From contig CAWFYE010000009.1 in the NCBI GenBank assembly GCA_963819975.1, positions 186,001 to 250,000 on the forward strand: DNA of 64,000 nucleotides, written 5' to 3'. The notes below the pieces were generated by a model. The model did not search any database, had not been told where the DNA came from, and worked only from the letters and a program-made list of their open reading frames with translations. The stretch's first letter is position 1; each line of letters opens with the position of its first letter. Origin of the DNA: Palsa-1392 sp963819975 (GTDB taxonomy: Bacteria > Verrucomicrobiota > Verrucomicrobiia > Chthoniobacterales > UBA10450). This document shows positions 43,201 through 52,018 of the stretch, one piece after another. The position numbers were made by a program, and so were the translations under genes.

Positions 43201-46200
43201 GCCTTCGCGGCGGCAGGTCGAAGGCCACTTCATCCGCCGTGTTGTATAGGACAAACGATCGGCCGACCTTGCCTTGTTGCTCCTGGGTGAACTGTGAATT
43301 GGCGATAACGAAATCGCAGCGCCCGTTGACCTCGGAAGCGATTTGCTCCGCCGGCAACCCAATTCGTTCCGCGAGATCGGGATCGAAAGTGATGACCTCC
43401 CGCAGATGCAGGACGGAGGGAATGCCGAGCCGCTTTGCGGCCAGCAACGGATCGCGCAGGACAATCGAATTCACGTGCACCAGCCCGATGTGACGAGTGC
43501 GCATCAGGGTTTCAAACTGGCGCTCGAAACCATCGTTGCCGCGCTCAGACCCGAGCCACCACTTGTAGGGGAAGACTGCGACGCCCGCGACAAAAGACTT
43601 GATCATTTCGAACATCGCTCCGCCCGCTTGCGGAAACGAGCAATAGATGTTGAAGCGGTCGCGGTCGATCGACTGAATCAACTCCAGCAGGCTGCGTTCG
43701 CTCCCGAAGACTTTTTCGCCCAGCACATGCCCGACCAGAAGCACGTTGACCTTGCCGTTACCGGAGACTTCTTCGGCCTCGTAGATCCACCGGACGGCGT
43801 CGTCCGGTCGCGTCGCCTCGCGTCCTTCGGCCGAGCCGTAGTGCAGAAAATGCGAAAGCGCGTCCAGCGGCGAGCGTTCGACGTCGGGATTGGAACGCAG
43901 ATAGGAGACGGCATCAAAATGCGCGCTCGGATTGCGTTTCTCGCGCGCGCCAAAGCGGAGATAATGCGCCAACGGATCGAGGCGAGCCGCGGCTACATCC
44001 TTGTGCTGCTGCAGATACCAGATCGGATCGAAGTATTTGTTAGGCGAGAGCGCTTTCCCCGCTCGAACGTTGCGCAAATAATGTAGGAGCGGGTTCTCAC
44101 CAGTCGCGCTGATTTCGGGATTGGAGTTAAGATAATAAGCGGTGTCGAAGAGTGGATTCGGGAAAAACCCGCGCGGGGCGCCTTTCCGCAGGTAATGACT
44201 GATGAGCGCTAGATCACCCAGCTCGGTCAATCGATAGCGCCGCCCATACCAGGCGGAGTCGAAGAGGTTCGAACCAGCGATCGCACCGATCTCGCTGAGG
44301 TGAAGGCCGCCGATTCCACTCAAATCGATCAACGCCAGCGGCACCCATTTCCCGGGCGGCGTTCTGACTTCCAATCGGCATCTGGCGCCGTCGAATTTTT
44401 TCAAATCATGGAAGGCAAACCCGCATTGGGCGGCACGCGAGTCGCCCGGAAAAAGAAGCGGGATATCGAGCCGCGGCTGCGCGCCCTTGGCTCCGCGGCG
44501 TGCTCCAGACTCGCTCACCAGACGAAGCGCAGGTTGCGAAGTGTCCTTCTCCTTCGGCAGGATCCAACCCTCGATCAGGGCGCCATCGGGACGCTCGAGC
44601 TCCGGATAGATTGCAACCCCGAAGCGAAAGCCTTTCTTGGATTTATTCCAAACGTTCGGAACGGCTCCGTTGAGCTGGACAATATCCGGCGCGCTGCCGG
44701 CAAACGGTCCGACCAATTTCTTCAGCTCGCGGCGGAGAGGCAGAGCCGTCCAACCATGACGTAAAGTCTCCAACTGCCGATCAAGCGCCGCGCGCCGCGC
44801 CTCTCGTTCCGCAATCTCGCCCGCCGTCCGCTGCCACATTTCCTGAAAAAACTTCTGCTGTCGTTCGACCAAATCGAGCGTCTGGGTCCGCGCTTCCGCC
44901 TGTCGCAGTTTCGATTCCACCTGCTCGAGATCGTGTCGCAGCTTTTCTTCCGCTTTCTGGAATTGTTCGGCCTGCCTCCGACTGTCATCGCGCTGTTGCA
45001 TGACCTCGCGCAGCGTTTGTTTCTGCCCCTGATAACGTTCCTCGAGCGCTTCCCGCGCGCGCTTTTGTTCCAACGCGATCGTTTCTGCGGCCGCTTCGAC
45101 CTTCCGGCGAATTTCGTCGCGCTGCGCCATAATATCGCGGAGCGATTGCGTCTGCTCCTGGTAGCGTTCCTTGAGCATTTGTAGCTCTCTCTCTAAAAGG
45201 GCCTTCGCCGCGATCAAGGCTTCCGTTAGTTTTCGGGCCTCGTCCCGATGGAGAATGATCGCTTGCAGCAATTCATCGCGCTCCTGATAGCGTTCCTTGA
45301 GAAATTTGTGATCCTGCCGCGTCGTCTCGACCTGCTTGCGGGCCTCCTTCAGGTCCCGGTCTTTCGCTTCGAGTCGGTCCCGTAACGCGGCATTGGCGCG
45401 CTTCGTCGTCGCCGCTTCGTAATCGCCCCGCCCGCTCGCCTCTTCCGGGAAAATCGAAAGCCGCTCCCGAATCTCCTCCGCCACATGATCCAAACGTCTT
45501 TGCGCGGCCTCGGTGAGTTGATTTTGAAGGAAGAGCGTCCGCCAGACTTTCGACGTCCAGCGCTCGATGTCGAGTTGTTCGCAAAACGTCTCCGTCTCAG
45601 CCACATGGTGCGCAAAAGCAGGATCGATCACTGCGACCGCTTCCTGGGATTTAACCGGGTTTGCAATCTCAAGGAACGACGCCACTTCGCGCACCTTGTC
45701 ATCCGGCCGCGTCATTAGATCCTGATAACGCAAAATCAGGCGCTGCCCGGATCTGGTTTCGCGCTCAGCGGCGAGGTTGTATTGCAGCCAGAGGAGCAAC
45801 GATTTCTGCCGGGAAAATCCGTCGCGACGGGCCAGCGAGTAGGACACTTGCAACGGATGGCGGCCGATCAAAATGAAGCGTAAATCCAGAGCGCGTTCCT
45901 CGGCGAGGCGAAGCCAGACCGGCAAGAGCCGGGAGGCGCGCGGATCTTTTACCACGATCCGGCTGGCATCGCCAAATTCCTTCTGCAGAATCCCAGCGAG
46001 CTTCTTGACGGCATCATCAATCCATCCGCCCTCGAACGCGCTCGCGGGCAGGAACCGCAAATCGTGCCAGGAAGAGCTCAGCCGCTCCAGGACTTCACCG
46101 TGGAACTGAACCACCTTCTCGTTTTCGTAGTAGCCTCCTGCGTTGAATTCATTCGCGGGCAGCAGGTTTTTCCCAAGGTCGAAACCGAGGCGCGAGATCA

Positions 46201-46297
46201 AGGCCCCGAGCGCAGAGGTCCCGCTCCGATGCATTCCAAGAACAAGCGCAATTTGACGGAGGTTCGACATGCTAACTAGCGGCTGATCAATTCTCAA
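40205..46297 (-). CDS. 2030-residue sulfotransferase-coiled coil-GT4-GT4-GT2-methyltransferase protein
   Basis: Multidomain glycan-assembly protein. Approximate order: 15-230 sulfotransferase (PAPS loop GMHRSGTSALGAL, RIVVKDPRASRLLP); 270-515 coiled coil; 530-670 unassigned; 675-830 four repeats of the FDxxYYLxxNPD...HYLxxG type; 845-1210 GT4 (VNVLLVGHVLGEKVFGSERS ... SIFAESFGRSVAEGM); 1240-1590 GT4 (RMRIGYFMWHFPVPSETFVL ... GIPTILIEAMASHVPVVAS); 1600-1810 GT2 (LDVVLVTFNGTAQVREVVER, HNHTDVEYSYYVES); 1840-2030 four-Cys knuckle (FCNVCSS, LCSVCGA) and a methyltransferase-like end (EIARVLKPDGLLLYFQ). TTG 46297 has AGGAG 5 bases upstream; ATG 46270 is the alternative. Uninterrupted frame. It would add several sugars and a sulfate to one surface polymer. 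Confidence 0.88.
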   Translation of the reverse strand: MRIDQPLVSMSNLRQIALVLGMHRSGTSALGALISRLGFDLGKNLLPANEFNAGGYYENEKVVQFHGEVLERLSSSWHDLRFLPASAFEGGWIDDAVKKLAGILQKEFGDASRIVVKDPRASRLLPVWLRLAEERALDLRFILIGRHPLQVSYSLARRDGFSRQKSLLLWLQYNLAAERETRSGQRLILRYQDLMTRPDDKVREVASFLEIANPVKSQEAVAVIDPAFAHHVAETETFCEQLDIERWTSKVWRTLFLQNQLTEAAQRRLDHVAEEIRERLSIFPEEASGRGDYEAATTKRANAALRDRLEAKDRDLKEARKQVETTRQDHKFLKERYQERDELLQAIILHRDEARKLTEALIAAKALLERELQMLKERYQEQTQSLRDIMAQRDEIRRKVEAAAETIALEQKRAREALEERYQGQKQTLREVMQQRDDSRRQAEQFQKAEEKLRHDLEQVESKLRQAEARTQTLDLVERQQKFFQEMWQRTAGEIAEREARRAALDRQLETLRHGWTALPLRRELKKLVGPFAGSAPDIVQLNGAVPNVWNKSKKGFRFGVAIYPELERPDGALIEGWILPKEKDTSQPALRLVSESGARRGAKGAQPRLDIPLLFPGDSRAAQCGFAFHDLKKFDGARCRLEVRTPPGKWVPLALIDLSGIGGLHLSEIGAIAGSNLFDSAWYGRRYRLTELGDLALISHYLRKGAPRGFFPNPLFDTAYYLNSNPEISATGENPLLHYLRNVRAGKALSPNKYFDPIWYLQQHKDVAAARLDPLAHYLRFGAREKRNPSAHFDAVSYLRSNPDVERSPLDALSHFLHYGSAEGREATRPDDAVRWIYEAEEVSGNGKVNVLLVGHVLGEKVFGSERSLLELIQSIDRDRFNIYCSFPQAGGAMFEMIKSFVAGVAVFPYKWWLGSERGNDGFERQFETLMRTRHIGLVHVNSIVLRDPLLAAKRLGIPSVLHLREVITFDPDLAERIGLPAEQIASEVNGRCDFVIANSQFTQEQQGKVGRSFVLYNTADEVAFDLPPRRRDGPLRVAMLSSNLPKKGVEDFFAIAGSACEQNDPLEFWLVGPETEAVKRHFEMNGGCPANVRCVGYVDNPPDILREIDVVVNLSIFAESFGRSVAEGMLARRPAVVYARGALPELIRDGVDGFVVPFRDAESARERLNRLAHDPDLLAQMGESARLRAVENFSRVVGAKTLNRIYDTVLRSASPAGANCSQTQAASRAPAVVSEAKRMRIGYFMWHFPVPSETFVLNELRDFVRLGHDVLVFCKESPHKDFEPDFPIEWQRVKSPEELAAKMQESGREIMHSHFVFPTVTQFLWLACELAGVPFTFIAHAVDIFRHDNAVKNRLGEVARSPMCRRVFAPGTFHRDFFIQNGVPAEKIIISPQGILFDAYEAQPIAPRLERPRMSICAIHRFIEKKGLHDAIRAAQKLATDGISLHLYGYGPLEESYRALVAELGLDNVFFPGPVEDRKHMISVFREHDLFLCPSVRAADGDMDGIPTILIEAMASHVPVVASSVSSIPDLVIDGVTGYLCAPGDVDSLTESILRFYHAPVAQVRAMIENGREHVRKHFDVMKSNRTLVRTWSDEGLDVVLVTFNGTAQVREVVERLYRFTKTPFQLYIVDNASEPETLEYLRSVEAAHDNVRLLPQSENLFVGPGTNRGVEAGRAPIAVYLCSREGYVIAEGWDQAILDYMDDHPSVGLAGTLGYSPSYFTGADYLEQLEPFPQFRNLEFAKENRDRPFRHVQGGMFAIRRAMFDSIGGFSEAVPHNHTDVEYSYYVESCGWQLGEITDFVIIYQKSRPLLTTRLDESVYAVHPGSITLAPLLDQVVRRETNFCNVCSSAVTYAAPSALCSVCGATPFHRSLYRYLAESNLTFRRLVALQTGESDWLLPDWKKMFRGRSINYAGLMAEMDENGRIDHPDDRLDLVVLRLPDEVQTPPENLLPEIARVLKPDGLLLYFQVYGRGSILDSAPSGPSNPGQIATMLESHNFQIQGRVRYASAAACFSDHEIFVCRQPPPA

Positions 46298-46784
46298 TCG
46301 TTCTCCTGCACATGCGACTCAAACAGTCGCCTTTCCATGTCGAGCCCACAACCCGCGATCCATCCAGGCTGCGTTGCGAACTTTTTCGCTCACCGCGGCG
46401 AAAAACGAAAACAAATAAAGGCGACTTAATAGCCACAATTGCGCAAGTTGCACAGGAACGCGTCTCGAACAAGCCTACGGCAGGTCGCTTGCGGTGAGCC
46501 ACGGTCGACCCGCTCGGGACGCAACCCCTCCCGCCTGCCAAACCTCATAATGATTCCAGCCACAAAAACTCTCGAGTCCGAAGAGGTATAGTTAGACGCC
46601 AAGAGAGAATGTTGAGATGGTATAGCGCATCGCGGCGCCACGCGACGGGTTGCACAAAGGCGAACGCTCTTCGTCTCGTCCAGCCGGTTCTCGTCGCCGC
46701 AACACTGGTCGGATCACCCAGTCAGGCAGGAGACTCCATAAGTCGCGCAAAGAAGCGGTTCCGTCCAAGCGGGTGCGGTTGGCT
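46298..46784. other. 487-base gap without a recognisable gene
   Basis: Lies upstream of the giant GT gene and downstream of the GT39-like gene on the same strand. Short frames here have no family resemblance or good start sites. It probably holds the promoter of the 46297-to-37894 operon; no clear -35/-10 pair could be assigned. Confidence 0.5.
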
Positions 46785-48383
46785 TCATCGCGAGGCAGGC
46801 CGCCGAGAAAGATCGGATTGCCTAACGTCATTCGGCAAGGAATACTTCCTCAGCTGTGTTAGTTCGATTTTTTTCTCCTCTTGAAGCTGGTAACCGATCT
46901 CGTTCAGTCTGCGTTGTAAAGCCAGAACCTGGGCTCGAATTTGTGGTTCCGGTCGGTTAGTTACCATCCATATCTCCTTCGCGGATGTAGCCGCTACCTT
47001 GTAGTTGCTTAAAGGCAAGAGGCGGTCTGGCCGGTTGGAGTAAAACTGAAGCGCGAGAAGATTTAGACGCTCATCAACAACAACATCAGCTTCGCGCCCG
47101 GCGCGCGCGTCAAGATAGGTATAGATCGCGCGGAAATCATCCCGGTGATCAACATCAGGGTCGTGATAATACTGGCCGATCTGCAGCGCACCGATCAAAA
47201 AAGCAACAATTATTCCGCCGACTTCATAGAGACCGTCGAACAGCTTGCGGTGACGAAACGATCTCTCGAGCTGCACAAACGCTCCTGCCAGCACGAGCGT
47301 CGTGAATGGCAAATAGAGTATGAAATACCGCGGGTTAACAGAAAGCGGCTCTTTGAAGAAGAAGTATGTAATTTGAAACCCGAGAAACGAGCAGATGCAA
47401 AGCACTATATACCGCCAGGCAACACTGATCTTGCCGAAGCGGATAAGTAATAACACCACATACGCTGCGACAACGGTGCCTGACAAAATGAATATTAGGT
47501 GAAAGATCTGTGGCGCCCAGCGGTGGACATAGTTACCGGTGAGTACAAATTCAAAGCCGTTGCTTGCTCGACTAGCCAAGTATGACATTGTGGGGGGCGT
47601 TTTGTCATAGATGGCCGTGGTCAGCTTTGCGCGCCAATCATGAAGTAACCAGGGAAGCACTGCGAGGCCGGCAATGAGATGGCTCGCAGGGATGATCAGC
47701 GGGCGTTTTGAGCCGCGCCGTGCTTGCCAAAAAGCCAGAACCGCCTGTGGCGCAAAGAAAAAGACTGTCCACAGGCTGGCATAAAAACCCAGGGTCGCGG
47801 TTACGATGTGGCCGAGGGCGAGAGCCGCGAAAGAGACTCGATTCGCCGAGATGCCGCGACGGATCAGCCTCAGGAAGAAAAAGATATTCCAAGTAAGAAG
47901 GAAAAGAATAAGGCAGTATTCGCGGATCTGCAGAGCAAACGCCATCGCGTGGCCGCTGAAGGCATATAATAAAAGTGCAAAGAGCTGACCTCGGGGAGGA
48001 ACAAGTGTCCGCGCGATTTCAAAAAGGGCGACCGCTGACAGGACAAACAGAAAGGTATTCGTTAAATATAGAAGAGTCGTTGAATAAGAGCGCGTGAACC
48101 GGAGGATTGCATTGAGTAACAAGTAATAAAGCGGCTGGTGAGAGTAGCCTTTAGAGGCTTTAAGAACAGCCGCGGGCGTGCCGGGGTGGCGGTGAAACAA
48201 GTCGCTTTTAAAGGATCCACCGTTCGCTATGGCAAGACGGTGTGCTTCGTCGGTCCAAATACCTTTGAAATCGGATGCATAAAAGTGGCCAAGAAATGCT
48301 ACGCCACAGATCCATAAAGAGATAGCCCCGGCATGCTCTCTGACAAAGCGTCGTAACACATTAACTGGGTGAGTGATTGTCAT
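46785..48383 (-). CDS. Family 39-like membrane glycosyltransferase (GT-C fold)
   Basis: 532 residues with about eleven TM helices. The first extracytoplasmic loop carries the acidic pair in DFKGIWTDEAHRLAIANG, as in ArnT/PMT-type GT-C enzymes that use polyprenyl-phosphate sugars, and SHQPLYYLLLNAILRF matches the conserved PPLYY-like motif. The C-terminal ~120 residues are a soluble domain (DDFRAIYTYLDARAGREADV, LLALQFYSNRPDRLLPL). Within the polysaccharide island, probably transferring a sugar on the outer face of the membrane. Donor and acceptor unknown. Confidence 0.85.
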   Translation of the reverse strand: MTITHPVNVLRRFVREHAGAISLWICGVAFLGHFYASDFKGIWTDEAHRLAIANGGSFKSDLFHRHPGTPAAVLKASKGYSHQPLYYLLLNAILRFTRSYSTTLLYLTNTFLFVLSAVALFEIARTLVPPRGQLFALLLYAFSGHAMAFALQIREYCLILFLLTWNIFFFLRLIRRGISANRVSFAALALGHIVTATLGFYASLWTVFFFAPQAVLAFWQARRGSKRPLIIPASHLIAGLAVLPWLLHDWRAKLTTAIYDKTPPTMSYLASRASNGFEFVLTGNYVHRWAPQIFHLIFILSGTVVAAYVVLLLIRFGKISVAWRYIVLCICSFLGFQITYFFFKEPLSVNPRYFILYLPFTTLVLAGAFVQLERSFRHRKLFDGLYEVGGIIVAFLIGALQIGQYYHDPDVDHRDDFRAIYTYLDARAGREADVVVDERLNLLALQFYSNRPDRLLPLSNYKVAATSAKEIWMVTNRPEPQIRAQVLALQRRLNEIGYQLQEEKKIELTQLRKYSLPNDVRQSDLSRRPASR

Positions 48384-48394
48384 TCGAACTACCT

Positions 48395-48586
48395 CTAATA
48401 ATAGTGCTCGGCTGAAACCCTTGACGAGGAGTCACGCAGATCGCGGCGTTCCAAAAAGCTCTTTGTCTGATCCTGACTCGCTTCCTTCGAAGCGCGTTCC
48501 GAAACGTAATGGACACCCATCTTATTGAACAATTGATCGACTGTTGCTCTCCCCGACCCGCGGATGCCTAGAGCCAGGATTTGCAT
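48395..48586 (-). pseudogene. N-terminal remnant of a sulfotransferase-family gene
   Basis: The 63-codon frame from ATG 48586 reads MQILALGIRGSGRATVDQLF, KMGVHYVSE and KSFLERRDLRD. It tracks the start of the sulfotransferase family as I know it (MQILVLGMHRSGTSAVTRLL, then a GFWERRDV-type segment), but the PAPS loop HRSGTS has become RGSGRA and the frame ends after 63 residues. Probably a decayed gene fragment between the GT39-like and FkbM genes. Confidence 0.55.
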
Positions 48587-48620
48587 TGAGTCAGCCCTCC
48601 TGCTCCGAGAGTGCGCCAGA

Positions 48621-49373
48621 CTACGATTGCTTGCTCGCTGGTTCAATAAATAGGTTCCAGTAAATGGCGGGATCGGCGAGATTCGCCCGAAGACTTGCTT
48701 CCACCAAACCGTCAGTTTCAACAGCAGAGCGAGGCACTAGCCGGTGATGCTTCAAAAACAGCATTAGAGCCTCCGCAGAATCCCCCGCCTGCTCAAGGCC
48801 ATAGGGCCAAAATTCCAACAACATTCTTATCTGCGGATTTTCACTTAGCAGCCGCTCCGCTCCGTGCAAGGCGCGCAGTTCGAAGCCTTGAATATCCATT
48901 TTGATAAAATCGACGCGGCTCCCTGGCTCGAAGTAATCATCCAGTCTCGTGGATCGGATTGAGATCGTCCTTCGCGACTCTCCAGCCGTCTGGTAGGAAC
49001 GATGATCCACATTCAGGCCATCCGAGATGTAGAGGAGGGATTCTCCCGTTCGGTCGCTCAACGCGAGTTCGTTCGCCTGCACATTCGGAAAGTCCGAGAG
49101 CGCCGCGCGCAATCGCCCAAAATTTCCTGGGTCCGGTTCGAAGCCATGTACGACGCCGCTCGGTCCGACGCACTTCGCGAGAAACTCCGAGTAGATACCA
49201 ATATTGGCTCCGGCGTCGACGACGACGGATCCCTTGGCGACGTTACGCATCAGAAGCTTGCGCTCAGCCCGGTCGAAATAGCTTTTGAAGCCGCTGTAAA
49301 CGGGCCGATAAATCGGGAACGCGAACTTGTAAAGGTGATTGCCCAATCGGCGGGCGACCATGGCCGGAGACAT
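48621..49373 (-). CDS. FkbM family methyltransferase
   Basis: 250 residues from ATG 49373, which overlaps the previous stop (TAATG). FkbM-type SAM O-methyltransferase: VVVDAGANIGIYSEFLAKCV (motif I), VVHGFEPDPGNFGRLRAAL, NVQANELALSDRTGE, and the DFIKMDIQGFELRALHGAER signature. N-terminal 45 residues are basic and aromatic (NHLYKFAFPIYRPVYSGFKS), suggesting peripheral membrane contact. Last of three coupled genes (50175, 49373, 48621). Probably methylates a surface-glycan sugar. Confidence 0.9.
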   Translation of the reverse strand: MSPAMVARRLGNHLYKFAFPIYRPVYSGFKSYFDRAERKLLMRNVAKGSVVVDAGANIGIYSEFLAKCVGPSGVVHGFEPDPGNFGRLRAALSDFPNVQANELALSDRTGESLLYISDGLNVDHRSYQTAGESRRTISIRSTRLDDYFEPGSRVDFIKMDIQGFELRALHGAERLLSENPQIRMLLEFWPYGLEQAGDSAEALMLFLKHHRLVPRSAVETDGLVEASLRANLADPAIYWNLFIEPASKQS

Positions 49374-50203
49374 TATTTGCGCCTGAGCGTAATGGTAAAG
49401 AATGCCGCAAATGCCCTTGGAAAGAGACGACTTAGGCCAAGGTCGAAGGCAAAGAAGCCCCGGTAGATCCAGAAAGGTATGGGAATACGATGGGAGATTC
49501 CACCGGTCGCAAAGTAGGCCAGGGCGGTGAAAGTCCGGAAGGGGCGCGTCTCGAAGGAGTAAAGGCGTTCGATCTCCTTGCGCCAGGCGGCGCGAGTAAA
49601 GATCAGCCACGGCAACGCTTCGTTGGCCGAAGCAAGGGGGCCGCGCACCTCGGCCAGCTCCGGCTTTTCGATCGAAAAATCGACTGGCTCATGATGGAGG
49701 TGCTTGTAGATGAGGGTCGAGAGCACGGAGAAATAGGGCTCGGTCGCAATCACAAGTCCACCCGGTTTTAGTTTCCCGGCAGCGTTGGTGAGGAATTCGA
49801 TCGGGCTTTGCAAATGATGCAGCACGTTGGTGAGAGTGATGACGTCGAGGGAGTGTTCGGGAATCGGATCAAAGCGGTCGAGACGATGACAATCGAAAAC
49901 GAAATCAAGATAATCCAACTCGAGAACATCGCTCGTCCGAACTCCCGGATAAAAATTCGTCAAGGGCGAGACTCCACTCCCAATCTCCAAAACGTTCAAT
50001 TGGGTGACATCTCTCAAATTGCGAAATTGATCGCGATATAGCTGACGGTACCAAAAGAGGAGATTGCGATTGCGGGCGAGCCGGTCGCGATTGCGGAATG
50101 TCGCCGCCCGGTCCTGCGCATATTGATCGGCTATGGCGGTGCTGCTTTTCAAACGTTCGGGTGATCGCGCAAGCTCAGATGAATTTGATCCGTGCGGCGG
50201 CAA
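49373..50203 (-). CDS. Class I SAM-dependent methyltransferase
   Basis: Up to 276 residues; the start is unsure because the longest frame begins 28 bases inside the preceding gene. A SAM domain with LNVLEIGSGVSPLTNFYPG, DVLELDYLDFVFDCHRLDRF and the post-I motif SLDVITLTNVLHHLQSPIEF, LKPGGLVIATEPY. A hydrophobic C-terminus (PIPFWIYRGFFAFDLGLSRL) may sit on the membrane. Middle gene of the three-gene unit. Target unknown, presumably lipid-linked or surface glycan. Confidence 0.85.
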   Translation of the reverse strand: MPPHGSNSSELARSPERLKSSTAIADQYAQDRAATFRNRDRLARNRNLLFWYRQLYRDQFRNLRDVTQLNVLEIGSGVSPLTNFYPGVRTSDVLELDYLDFVFDCHRLDRFDPIPEHSLDVITLTNVLHHLQSPIEFLTNAAGKLKPGGLVIATEPYFSVLSTLIYKHLHHEPVDFSIEKPELAEVRGPLASANEALPWLIFTRAAWRKEIERLYSFETRPFRTFTALAYFATGGISHRIPIPFWIYRGFFAFDLGLSRLFPRAFAAFFTITLRRK

Positions 50204-51479
50204 ACTGGAGCATGCGGAGCAGAATCATTCCATGCCGCCAACGACTGATGTTGGTTTCGCCGTAGGTGCGCTCCCGGTAGTGGACTGGCACCTCGACGAT
50301 GCGCAGGGCCATGCGCGCCGCTCCAAAGATAAGATCGAAGTCTCCAAAAGGATCGAATTCACCAAAGTATTTCCGGTGCGCAGCCAGTTTCTCGTAGTTC
50401 TTGCGGGTCAACACCTTCGTCCCACACAGTGTGTCCTTGAAGCGTTGACCGAGCACGAAAGAAAACATGCCGGCAAAAAATTTGTTACCAAGGAGGTTGA
50501 GGAAACGCATCGCTTGTTTTTCCATCGGATAGACCAGTCGACTGCCGTTGATGAATTCTCCCTTTTGGCTCACCAGCGCATCGTAGAAACGCGGCAATTC
50601 TTCCGGCGGCACGGTCAAGTCGGCGTCGAGAATCATCAGAATATCCTTTTGCGCAAGAGCGAAGCCCTTGCGCACCGCATCGCCTTTTCCTTTTCCATCC
50701 TGCCGACCGATCCGAATAGTGCGAATGCCGTCATACTTTTGCTGCAACTGGCAAACAACTTCCCACGTGTCGTCGGTCGAGTTGCCTTCGATAAAAATCA
50801 ATTCGTCGTCCGGCCCCATCGCCGGCGTGCGCAGAATCGCCGCCTCGATGTTGCCCGCTTCGTTGCGCGCGGGAACGATCACCGAAACTGACGGAGCCGA
50901 AGCGTAGTCTGCAGCCTCCAGCGCAATCGGGCGCGCGACGGCGATGTTGAGCAGGTTAAACAGGCCAAACCCGGGCAGAGGAGCCAGGAAGCGGTTAACC
51001 AGGTAACTGAGCCCCGGGATGTAGACAGGAATGAGCAGCTTACTCTCCTCCCGGACCAGCTCGTAACCGGCCAAAAGAAGAAGGTTGCGAAGATCCTCCG
51101 GCGCGATCCAGTTTTCTTCCGCGGTCTCACTCCGCAAGCCCAAGGCGGTGGCCAGGCGGAGGAACGGTTTCCAAAGATTGCTGTAAAACGTGATGATGAC
51201 CCGCGCCGCCGGCGTCAACGCTTTGCGCAGATCTTCCATGAATTCCTGAATGTCCGTCTCGTGGTGGATGTTGCCGTTGAGCAAAACGTAGTCGGGTCGA
51301 AAGGCAGCCAACTCCTTAAAATCCCTGCCCTGGATGGAAGTCGGCGAAGGACGCACCAGGTGGTTCTGGAAGTTCAAACGTTCTCCAGTTCCTTTGGCAT
51401 CAATCTGAAAAATTCGATCGTCCGGCCGGACGTACAGGTCGAGGTACTCGCGGAGCTTCGTGTAAAAATATTTTCGCAT
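50175..51479 (-). CDS. Bifunctional methyltransferase-like / GT2 glycosyltransferase
   Basis: 434 residues from ATG 51479. Residues ~1-200 resemble a degenerate class I methyltransferase (DDRIFQIDAKGTGERLN, YVLLNGNIHHETDIQEFMED, LTPAARVIITFYSNLW) without the canonical GxGxG loop. Residues ~205-434 are a GT2 domain: SVSVIVPARNEAGNIEAAIL, DELIFIEGNSTDDTWEVV, MILDADLTVPPEELPRFYDA, and the acceptor-side TYGETNISRWRHGMILLRML. The same fusion exists in other bacteria. First gene of the methyltransferase trio and the start of the minus-strand island; divergent from the sdh region. Confidence 0.88.
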   Translation of the reverse strand: MRKYFYTKLREYLDLYVRPDDRIFQIDAKGTGERLNFQNHLVRPSPTSIQGRDFKELAAFRPDYVLLNGNIHHETDIQEFMEDLRKALTPAARVIITFYSNLWKPFLRLATALGLRSETAEENWIAPEDLRNLLLLAGYELVREESKLLIPVYIPGLSYLVNRFLAPLPGFGLFNLLNIAVARPIALEAADYASAPSVSVIVPARNEAGNIEAAILRTPAMGPDDELIFIEGNSTDDTWEVVCQLQQKYDGIRTIRIGRQDGKGKGDAVRKGFALAQKDILMILDADLTVPPEELPRFYDALVSQKGEFINGSRLVYPMEKQAMRFLNLLGNKFFAGMFSFVLGQRFKDTLCGTKVLTRKNYEKLAAHRKYFGEFDPFGDFDLIFGAARMALRIVEVPVHYRERTYGETNISRWRHGMILLRMLQFAAARIKFI

Positions 51480-51697
51480 CGTCAAACGCTGGAGAGCTCG
51501 GCGCAACTGAGATCACTCGGTGTGGTGGTTTGCAAGTTGGAGAACCCGGCGCCTTTGACCAGGGTTGCCTTACCCCGCATCAAAAAAAATTGCAATTGCC
51601 GAGATTGGCGGACGGCTGACCACCAAACCCGCGGCTGCTTGACACCGTTAGGTCGACTCATAGGGTAGACCGACCGCGGACGTCGCGGCACAACCTT

Positions 51698-51850
51698 GTG
51701 ACCAACATCGCCGCCTTTCATCGCTCTTCGGTCGGCCGGAAAAATATTCGTGGCGGTGACCGGGCTCGTCTTGGTCCTCTTCGTCATCGGCAATCTCCAG
51801 ATCTTTTCGGAACCGAGTAGGTCAATGACTACGCAGAGCATGTGCGCCAA
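51698..51850 (+). pseudogene. Decayed copy of the sdhC 5' end
   Basis: GTGACCAACATCGCCGCCTT and what follows mirror the intact sdhC start (GTG at 52699): NIAAFHRSSVGRK, then with frame losses VAVTG, ILFVIG, NLQIF and later NDYAEH. Small deletions break the frame several times. Homology fades after ~51850. It lies ~1 kb upstream of sdhC, between the divergent GT operon and the lipoprotein gene; the rest of 51480-52018 shows no gene and should contain promoters for both directions. Confidence 0.8.
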
Positions 51851-52018
51851 GGTGCTGTCGACAAAGCGGCAGATACCGCTGGCCAGATCGCAATTTTCGC
51901 CACCCTTTTTATCTTCTCAGCCTTCACAAATGTGCGTGGAATTCCAACTGAAACATCTCCGCGCATCCATGAGTGGTCGGGTCGAATTCGGGAAAATTGA
52001 CAAGCGAGCAGGGATAGC

